From: Cytophagia bacterium
Lineage (GTDB): Bacteria > Bacteroidota > Bacteroidia > Cytophagales > Cyclobacteriaceae
Assembly (NCBI GenBank): GCA_013373005.1
Contig: JABXIP010000331.1
Coordinates: 1 to 11,346 of the forward strand
DNA length: 11,346 bases
Direction of reading: 5' to 3'
Positions 6,723-11,346 of this stretch are shown here, in pieces. How positions within the stretch are numbered: the stretch's first letter is position 1; each line of letters starts with the position of its first letter. The translations under genes and the position numbers were made by a program. The notes beneath the pieces were generated by a model that saw only the letters and a list, made by a program, of their open reading frames with translations, was not told the origin of the DNA and searched no databases.

Positions 6723-7805
6723 ATGAACGACTTCAATAAATCTCAGCCATATAATAATCTACCTCTACTCCCACCAAAAGCAGATTTAGAAACTAAAGAA
6801 ATTTTAACGAAAGTCATTAAAGCAAGTAGAGCTTTAGCTCAACTAAATGGCGCTATTAGAAACCTTCCAAATCCTAGTCTATTTCTTGACACACTGCACT
6901 TACAAGAAGCAAAAGCTAGCTCTGAAATTGAGAACATCATAACAACAAATGATGACTTGTATCAAGCTGTGGTGGCTGACAAAAAATTTGATAACCCTGC
7001 TACAAAAGAGGTAATTAACTATAAAGAAGCTATTTGGCTTGGATTTAAAAAGCTAGAAAAAAAGCCATTTATAACAACTAATCTATGTGTAGAACTTGTA
7101 CAATGTATCAAACAAAATACTGCGGGTATTAGAACAACACCTGGTACTACACTTTCCAATATTAAAGGAGAAATAATATATACACCTCCCTCTGGAGAAC
7201 AAGTCATAAGAGAAAAAATGGCTAACCTAGAATCTTTCATCAATGAGAACGATTCGTTGGACCCGCTGATAAAAATGGCCATTTCGCATTACCAATTTGA
7301 AGCAATTCATCCATTTTCTGATGGTAATGGAAGAACTGGTCGAATTCTACTTTTACTTCAATTGAAACTAGAGCAACTACTAGATATTCCTGCTCTATTC
7401 CTGAGTGAATATATTATTGAACATAAAGACCAATATTATAAAGGGTTAAGGGCTGTAACAGAAAAAAATGATTGGTCAAAATTCATAATCTACATGTTAG
7501 ACATGGTAGAAACAACAGCGATAAGAGGATTGGATAGGTTAGAATCCATAATTCACCTTATGGAAACTACTGGACAAGAAATAAAAGAAAAACTTCCAAA
7601 AGTATACTCAAAAGATTTAGTTGAAGTCATTTTTAAACTACCCTATACGAAAAGGCAAAACCTAATTGACATTGACTTAGGAACACCAAAAACAGTTGGA
7701 AACTATCTTATTGCTTTAGAAGAAAAAGGTTTCCTAAAATCAGTAAGAGTCGGTAAAGAAAAATTATATCTGAACCAGTCATTAATGAACATTCTAGAAA
7801 ATTAA
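6723..7805 (+). CDS. Class II Fic family AMP-transferase with C-terminal winged helix
   Basis: The 360-residue product has the SoFic-like layout. Residues 10-110 are the Fic_N domain (LPPKADLETKEIL, then EAKASSEIEN). S66-x-x-x-E70-N71 fits the class II inhibitory helix motif (S/T)xxxE(G/N), whose glutamate blocks productive ATP binding. The Fic core spans about 115-265, with the complete motif HPFSDGNGRTGR at 196-207: catalytic His196, metal-binding Asp200, and Gly/Arg residues for phosphate binding. A beta-hairpin flap near 147-156 (IKGEIIYTPP) should position the target. Residues 290-350 look like a winged helix (DLGTPKTVGNYLIALEEKGFL). Such enzymes transfer AMP to a hydroxyl group of target proteins or themselves; the target here is unknown. 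The gene is visibly richer in A/T than the E2 and cinA genes, is solitary, has no FicA-type antitoxin beside it, and lies between duplicated E2 ends. Confidence 0.9.
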   Translation: MNDFNKSQPYNNLPLLPPKADLETKEILTKVIKASRALAQLNGAIRNLPNPSLFLDTLHLQEAKASSEIENIITTNDDLYQAVVADKKFDNPATKEVINYKEAIWLGFKKLEKKPFITTNLCVELVQCIKQNTAGIRTTPGTTLSNIKGEIIYTPPSGEQVIREKMANLESFINENDSLDPLIKMAISHYQFEAIHPFSDGNGRTGRILLLLQLKLEQLLDIPALFLSEYIIEHKDQYYKGLRAVTEKNDWSKFIIYMLDMVETTAIRGLDRLESIIHLMETTGQEIKEKLPKVYSKDLVEVIFKLPYTKRQNLIDIDLGTPKTVGNYLIALEEKGFLKSVRVGKEKLYLNQSLMNILEN

Positions 7806-7815
7806 AAACACGAAG

Positions 7816-7906
7816 GCACAACGACAGGTATAGTGCATGCCCTTTCACCTAAGCTAAAATTTCAGTGAGTAGAGACGGGACACTCACCATAACTAAACCG
7901 TTGTGC
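7816..7906 (+). repeat. attC-like imperfect palindrome downstream of fic
   Basis: GCACAACG (7816-7823) and CGTTGTGC (7899-7906) form an 8-bp perfect outer stem. After a short unpaired stretch, GTATAGTG (7828-7835) pairs imperfectly with CACCATAAC (7885-7893), with one extra base on the 3' strand and one mismatch. Paired outer box carrying AAC/GTT, unpaired spacer, inner box with an extrahelical base, variable loop and 91-bp length mirror integron attC sites. GTTGTGC differs from GTTRRRY by one base. The site begins 10 bases after the fic stop, in the orientation expected for a gene cassette. An ordinary imperfect palindrome remains possible. Confidence 0.4.
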
Positions 7907-7910
7907 TTCA

Positions 7911-7955
7911 GTAACCAACTACCTCGAAAGATTCGACTTGAATAGAGAATTATGA
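7911..7955 (+). pseudogene. Detached copy of the E2 gene 3' end
   Basis: These 15 codons, read in the E2 frame, give VTNYLERFDLNREL and a TGA stop, against VADYLERFDLNRSF in the intact gene at 6217-6261. I count 36 of 45 identical bases, with no gaps. Weaker similarity (GTT-GTGC-AGTA) may extend a few bases upstream. There is no start codon or rest of the gene, so it is a fragment. It probably marks the right junction of an inserted segment. Confidence 0.8.
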
Positions 7956-7957
7956 GA

Positions 7958-7992
7958 GAGACGCTAGACTTTAGATTATAGACATTAGACCA
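7958..7992. repeat. Degenerate 7-bp tandem repeat after the E2-tail copy
   Basis: Five consecutive heptamers fit NAGAYNN in register, two bases after the TGA of the detached E2 tail. They include TAGATTA and TAGACAT, both also found in the array at 6264-6298. The array ends at the base of the following hairpin. Confidence 0.55.
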
Positions 7993-8028
7993 TCAAGGCT
8001 TCACTTCAAGTGAAGCCTTGATTTTTAT
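7992..8028 (+). terminator. Strong hairpin terminator (GGCTTCAC family)
   Basis: ATCAAGGCTTCACTT (7992-8006) and AAGTGAAGCCTTGAT (8008-8022) are perfect complements around a single C, so the real loop takes a few stem bases. A T-rich tail (TTTTTAT) follows. It would end transcripts coming from the fic side. Its stem sequence recurs at 8830 and 10830. Confidence 0.75.
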
Positions 8029-8206
8029 ACACCAACATCTGACCAATAAATGCCCCCTAAGGAGACTTTAAGGTCATTTTTAAGCACTCAGTCAGCATCG
8101 AGATCGGAATTACATGAGCGGCACCTATTTGGACATCGAAATCTAACATTGGGTATAGTTATTGATATCTCTCAATCAAACATTCAAAAACTTAAACACT
8201 CATGTT
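8029..8206. other. 178-base leader region before the barrel gene
   Basis: No gene is visible here. TAACATTG at 8144-8151 is one base from a -7 box, with TTTG at 8128-8131, but the 12-nt spacing is too short for a standard promoter. Confidence 0.3.
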
Positions 8207-8809
8207 ATGATTAAAAAATTCACACTTCTACTTCTAGCCCTCATTGCAAGCTCAGCGATAAAAGCGCAAACTGAGAACAATCCAAATAAGACTCAAGAGC
8301 TTGGTCTTGCCTTTAGCAGTCTTGACAATTTTGGCTTAATCTATCGAGTGGGCCAGCCAAATAGTCTTTGGCGCTATGGAACCAATTTTATTAATGGAAG
8401 CTCCAATTCGGATGAAAGTCCAACCGGTAAAGACAAGAGTTCTTCTTTTGGGTTTAGCCTAGAGGTTGGCAAAGAATTCAGGAGACCCATTACAGAAAAA
8501 TTAGCCTTCAGACATGGCCTCAACTTAGGCTTAACCTTTTCACATTACAGCGACCCAGGTGAAGCTCCGACTGAATCCGACATGAAGCAACAGTCGTTCA
8601 GCCCCAGTCTTGGTTATATAATAGGGATTAACTTTACAATCTCCCCAAATATCTATCTAGGAGCTGAAATCATACCTGGTATTAGTTACTCATCTACTAA
8701 AACTACATTTACAGACAACACAGGAGGCAGTAACTCCTATACAGATAGTGGCTTAAACTATGGGTTTTCAAACGGCTCTGCCCTACTATCTTTGGTCTAT
8801 AGATTTTAG
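8207..8809 (+). CDS. Outer-membrane beta-barrel protein
   Basis: I place the start at the ATG at 8207, because it begins a clean signal peptide (MIKKFTLLLLALIASSAIKAQ with cleavage after AIKA). An ATG at 8162 would add 15 polar residues in front of it. The product has 200 residues. The mature part consists of alternating hydrophobic/polar strands separated by Gly/Ser/Asn/Asp-rich loops, for example GLIYRVGQ, FSLEVGKEF, GLNLGLTFSHY, GYIIGINFTI, YLGAEIIPGISYS and a final SALLSLVYRF. The last residue is Phe, the usual BAM recognition signal of outer-membrane barrels. About eight strands would fit. It resembles the broad 'outer membrane beta-barrel' group of Bacteroidota; the ligand or role is not evident. 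It stands alone between two hairpins. Confidence 0.75.
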   Translation: MIKKFTLLLLALIASSAIKAQTENNPNKTQELGLAFSSLDNFGLIYRVGQPNSLWRYGTNFINGSSNSDESPTGKDKSSSFGFSLEVGKEFRRPITEKLAFRHGLNLGLTFSHYSDPGEAPTESDMKQQSFSPSLGYIIGINFTISPNIYLGAEIIPGISYSSTKTTFTDNTGGSNSYTDSGLNYGFSNGSALLSLVYRF

Positions 8810-8829
8810 AAAAGTATGCTGAACTTATT

Positions 8830-8866
8830 AATCAGGGCTTCACAAAATGTGAAGCCCTGATTTGTT
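8830..8866 (+). terminator. Hairpin terminator after the barrel gene (GGCTTCAC family)
   Basis: A perfect 15-bp stem, AATCAGGGCTTCACA (8830-8844) with TGTGAAGCCCTGATT (8848-8862), encloses an AAA loop and is followed by TGTTT. It lies 20 bases past the stop of the barrel gene. Confidence 0.7.
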
Positions 8867-8958
8867 TAATGGGTTTGGTAAATTTCTCGGCCTTCATGGA
8901 ATTATTCACCCAGCATTCTCATTATCTACCCATCTATAAATGATTCCCTAAACAGAAT

Positions 8959-9963
8959 ATGTCTGACCACTCAAAGCGCATTAAGTATTCAGTATTAGAG
9001 CTTGCTTCTATGGGAGTAGGTTCAACCCATTCAGAAACCTTTAAAAAGAGTCTCGCTTTGGCTCAAAAAGCGGAAGCATTCGGATATACCCGATTCTGGC
9101 TTGCCGAACACCACAACATGATCAGTATTGCCAGTTCAGCAACGGTGGTTTTGATCGGCCATATCGCTCAAGGTACAAAAACCATAAGAGTGGGTTCCGG
9201 AGGCATTATGCTCCCTAACCACTCCCCATTTATTGTATCAGAGCAGTTCGGAACATTGGGCTCACTTTATCCCAATAGAATCGATATGGGTTTAGGCCGA
9301 GCTCCGGGAACAGATCAGGCTACAGCACATGCTATCAGGCCTGACCGAATGAAGTCGGTGATGTCCTTTCCCGATGAAATAGCTCAAATTCAGCAGTACT
9401 TTTCTCCGGAAAACAGCTCTTCTCATGTCAGGGCTTTTGTGGCCGAAGGCACCAATGTGCCGGTGTATATTCTGGGTTCAAGCACGGACAGTGCTCACTT
9501 AGCGGCCAAAATAGGCTTACCTTATGCTTTTGCCAGCCACTTTGCACCAGCGCAGCTCTTTGAGGCTTTCAGCATCTACCATAATGAGTTTCAGCCTTCG
9601 GAATACCTAAAGGAGCCATATACCATCGCCTGTGTCAATGTAATCGCAGCCGATACCAATGAACAAGCTGAGCGCCTTTCTACTTCCCTCATTAGAATGA
9701 TGTATGGGGTATTGACCAACAACATCGATTACATGCAGCCACCAACAGACATGACTCCCGATTTGAAGACGCTGGCAGAACATGAGACCTTCCAACGCAT
9801 GCTGAAGTATGCCTTTGTCGGGTCGAAAGAGACCGTAAGAGAGAAAACAGAAGACTTTATCAAAAGAACAGGCATTAACGAAATTATGGTCGCCTCTCAT
9901 ATTTTTGATCATGAAGACAGGGTCAGATCTTATGAGATCTTCTCTGAGATTATGAAGGGATAA
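8959..9963 (+). CDS. LLM-class flavin-dependent oxidoreductase (YhbW/MsnO8-like)
   Basis: This 334-residue protein is a single TIM-barrel domain of the bacterial luciferase-like family, in the group of E. coli YhbW (luciferase family oxidoreductase, group 1), with which its length agrees. Landmarks are YTRFWLAEHHNM at 43-54, RVGSGGIMLPNHSP at 77-90, GLGRAPGTDQ at 111-120 and the late FVGSKETVREK segment typical of the family. Members use reduced FMN and oxygen, or F420 in other lineages, on varied and mostly unknown substrates. No flavin reductase or other pathway gene adjoins it, so no substrate can be proposed. It is separated from the next gene by 96 bases without a terminator and could be co-transcribed with the dehydrogenase gene. 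Confidence 0.88.
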   Translation: MSDHSKRIKYSVLELASMGVGSTHSETFKKSLALAQKAEAFGYTRFWLAEHHNMISIASSATVVLIGHIAQGTKTIRVGSGGIMLPNHSPFIVSEQFGTLGSLYPNRIDMGLGRAPGTDQATAHAIRPDRMKSVMSFPDEIAQIQQYFSPENSSSHVRAFVAEGTNVPVYILGSSTDSAHLAAKIGLPYAFASHFAPAQLFEAFSIYHNEFQPSEYLKEPYTIACVNVIAADTNEQAERLSTSLIRMMYGVLTNNIDYMQPPTDMTPDLKTLAEHETFQRMLKYAFVGSKETVREKTEDFIKRTGINEIMVASHIFDHEDRVRSYEIFSEIMKG

Positions 9964-10059
9964 TCTGCAAACGCCCCAATTCAGTTACAACATCCATAGA
10001 TTTGGTTACATCGGCTGAACTCAGATTCCTCACCTTTGTTATGAACAAAAACAAGAAGC

Positions 10060-10821
10060 ATGACAACGAGAAAAATAGCTTTAGTAACTGGTGGCAGCCG
10101 AGGGCTTGGCCGCGATATGGCCATCAATATTGCTAAGAAAGATATAGATGTAGTAATCACTTATCACAGCAACAAGGAAGCGGCAGATGAGGTAATTGCA
10201 GAAGTAGCCAAAACAGGTAGCAAGGCTTTTGCACTTCAACTAGACACCAGAGATGTCAGTTCATTCCATGGCTTTTATACTAAGTTGGGCGATTTACTGG
10301 AATCAGAATACAACAGCAAGCATTTCGACTTTCTGGTAAATAATGCCGGTACGGGTATTTACAAACCCTTCACAGAAACCACAGAAGCAGACTTTGATGA
10401 GATGATGAACATCCACTTTAAAGGGGTTTATTTCCTTACACAGAAGGCATTACCTTTTTTGAATGACGGAGGTGGAATCATCAATATTTCTTCAGGTCTT
10501 GCTAGGTTCACCCTTCCGGGTTCTTCAGCTTATGCCTCCATGAAAGGAGCGATTGAAACTTTCACGAAGTACCTTGCGAAGGAACTCGGGCCTAGAAGCA
10601 TAAGAGCCAATGTAGTCGCCCCAGGAGCAGTTGCAACAGACTTTGGAGGTGGTACTAATAGAGACGATGAAAAGAAAAGAGCACTGATCTCCAATTTCAC
10701 AGCCTTAGGCCGTGTAGGTGAAGCCGAAGATATTGGAAGTGTGGTAGCATTCCTTTGTACTCACGATGCTCACTGGGTTACTGCCCAGCGCATTGAGGCT
10801 TCGGGCGGGACTTTGATTTAA
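10060..10821 (+). CDS. Short-chain dehydrogenase/reductase (classical SDR)
   Basis: The 253-residue product has the classical SDR pattern. The cofactor-binding motif TGGSRGLG is at 10-17, NNAG at 94-97, a structural Asn at 117 in MMNIHFKG, catalytic Ser145 in INISSG, and Tyr158 with Lys162 in YASMKGA. The PG motif is at 188-189 (VVAPGAVATDF), and the FabG-like end QRIEASGGTLI closes the fold. These enzymes reduce or oxidise alcohols and ketones with NAD(P)(H); no acidic residue typical of strict NAD use is visible after strand 2 (ITYHSNKE), so NADPH seems likelier. An extended segment at 66-90 is slightly longer than in FabG. The downstream AraC-type gene is in the same direction and could regulate it, but that is only proximity. 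Confidence 0.88.
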   Translation: MTTRKIALVTGGSRGLGRDMAINIAKKDIDVVITYHSNKEAADEVIAEVAKTGSKAFALQLDTRDVSSFHGFYTKLGDLLESEYNSKHFDFLVNNAGTGIYKPFTETTEADFDEMMNIHFKGVYFLTQKALPFLNDGGGIINISSGLARFTLPGSSAYASMKGAIETFTKYLAKELGPRSIRANVVAPGAVATDFGGGTNRDDEKKRALISNFTALGRVGEAEDIGSVVAFLCTHDAHWVTAQRIEASGGTLI

Positions 10822-10829
10822 TAATCCAC

Positions 10830-10858
10830 TCAAGGTTTCACTTAGAGTGAAGCCTTGA
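10830..10858 (+). terminator. Hairpin after the SDR gene (GGCTTCAC family)
   Basis: TCAAGGTTTCACT (10830-10842) pairs with AGTGAAGCCTTGA (10846-10858) around TAG, with one G-T pair. The tail ATCTTAG is a poor T-tract, so termination may be weak. The stem closely matches that of 7992-8022. Confidence 0.55.
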
Positions 10859-10872
10859 ATCTTAGTCAACAC

Positions 10873-10902
10873 CATCAGAGTCTCCAGCATGGGACTCTGA
10901 TG
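10873..10902. repeat. CAGAGTC-type hairpin
   Basis: CATCAGAGTC (10873-10882) and GACTCTGATG (10893-10902) are perfect inverted repeats around a 10-nt loop. No T-tract follows. A second imperfect hairpin at 10914-10940 (TCAGA ... CTC, loop, GAG ... TCTGA) reuses the word GACTCTGA. Confidence 0.55.
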
Positions 10903-10969
10903 AATAATAGCATTCAGAATCCTCTATGGAGAGACTCTGAGCGAGTTAACAGAACCAAAGAGAACAGCT

Positions 10970-11050
10970 TTCACCCCTGCCCTAAAGAGTGAGGGATAAA
11001 ACCTCATGTTCAGATGAAGAAAAGTCCCCTTTAGGGGATTTAGGGGTGAA
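10970..11050. repeat. 81-bp MITE-like inverted repeat upstream of the AraC gene
   Basis: TTCACCCCT (10970-10978) and AGGGGTGAA (11042-11050) are perfect terminal inverted repeats, and the similarity goes on inward (CTAAA at 10982, TTTA at 11039) after a 3-base insertion on the left. The right part contains a TCCCCT-TT-AGGGGA palindrome (11025-11038) followed by a direct repeat of TTTAGGGG. I recall similar CCCCTAAAGGGGA strings in intergenic regions of other Bacteroidota. No coding potential is seen. Confidence 0.5.
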
Positions 11051-11071
11051 TTCGAAAGACAAAACTACAAC

Positions 11072-11346
11072 ATGCATCATATCAAATCCATCAGTGAATA
11101 CCATCAGTTGGCGGGGCTTCCCAAACCGGAGCACCCGCTGGTTAGCTTGGTAGATTATAGCCACGTAAAGTACCAGACAGAAAATGATGAGATCACACTG
11201 GTATCACCTTACTACTCAATCGCCATGAAGCATGGTGTGCAAGGCAAAATGCGCTATGGCCATCAGCCTTATGATTTCGATGAAGGACTGATGTCTTTCG
11301 TGTCACCAGGGCAAGTGGTGAGCGTAAGGGCTAATTATGAGGATGA
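11072..11346 (+). CDS. AraC-family regulator, N-terminal part, cut by window edge
   Basis: An open frame runs from the ATG at 11072 to the window end (91 codons and two bases). The opening ISEYHQLAGLPKPEHPLVSLVDY matches the N-terminal effector domain common in Bacteroidota AraC-type regulators, which usually begin with an 'IS-fh---gLpkPeHPLisvi-' pattern. The sequence goes on with a beta-rich cupin-like pattern (SPYYSIAMKHGVQGKMRYGHQPYDFDEGLMSFVSPGQVV), also typical. The DNA-binding HTH pair would lie beyond the window, so this part alone does not prove the assignment. It is preceded by the inverted repeat at 10970-11050 and has no clear Shine-Dalgarno. Confidence 0.75.
   Translation, partial: MHHIKSISEYHQLAGLPKPEHPLVSLVDYSHVKYQTENDEITLVSPYYSIAMKHGVQGKMRYGHQPYDFDEGLMSFVSPGQVVSVRANYED

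Noticed and set aside
6723..7805. Fic gene as half of a toxin-antitoxin pair
   Set aside because: No small antitoxin gene adjoins it. The inhibitory S-x-x-x-E-N motif is inside the same protein, so it is a class II self-inhibited Fic.
8128..8151. TTTG plus TAACATTG as promoter of the barrel gene
   Set aside because: The spacer is only 12 nt, well below the 17-23 usual for this phylum, and the -7 box has a mismatch.
10001..10038. TTTG and CACCTTTG as promoter of the SDR gene
   Set aside because: The spacing is 26 nt and the -7 box lacks its leading T, so it is too poor to annotate.
1..11346. CRISPR array, tRNA, rRNA or complete insertion sequence
   Set aside because: No regularly spaced long repeats, cloverleaf or ribosomal sequence, or intact transposase was seen.

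Overview
The window looks like a chromosomal segment of a Bacteroidota bacterium, probably of the Cytophagales type (Roseivirga or Fulvivirga relatives would fit, but I cannot place it exactly). The signs are promoter boxes of the TTTG / TAnnTTTG kind, weak or absent Shine-Dalgarno sequences at many starts, lipoproteins with short signal peptides, an outer-membrane beta-barrel protein ending in phenylalanine, an AraC N-terminal domain of a kind common in this phylum, and a DUF6503-like lipoprotein.

Layout. Positions 1-2005 lie on the minus strand: a secreted protein cut by the window edge, a small lipoprotein with a Pro/Glu-rich stalk 4 nt upstream of it, a 310-base gap, and a DUF6503-like lipoprotein. 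From 2075 all genes are on the plus strand: a small TfoX-like protein, a MetZ-type PLP sulfhydrylase, CinA (one base after metZ, with its own AAGGA site), and the E2 subunit of a 2-oxo acid dehydrogenase with its own promoter and a terminator at 6297-6337. After 7992 come an outer-membrane barrel protein, a luciferase-like flavin oxidoreductase, a short-chain dehydrogenase and the start of an AraC-family regulator. These are mostly single transcription units separated by hairpins.

The most interesting part is 6217-7992. The last 15 codons of the E2 gene (6217-6261), and the short heptamer repeats after its stop, reappear as a detached copy at 7911-7992. Between the copies lie the C-terminal 61 codons of a tyrosine recombinase (6405-6590), a class II Fic AMP-transferase gene with an unusually repeat-rich promoter (6628-6722), and a 91-bp attC-like imperfect palindrome (7816-7906). 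I read this as a decayed integrative element that used the 3' end of the E2 gene as its attachment site, or as an integron-like Fic cassette next to integrase debris. Duplicated gene tail, integrase at the att-proximal end and A/T-rich cargo all fit, but the two readings cannot be separated from the window alone.

The intergenic stretches downstream hold a family of related hairpins with a GGCTTCAC-type stem (7992, 8830, 10830), two CAGAGTC-type hairpins (10873-10940) and an 81-bp MITE-like inverted repeat (10970-11050) just before the AraC gene. No tRNA, rRNA, CRISPR array or complete insertion sequence is visible.
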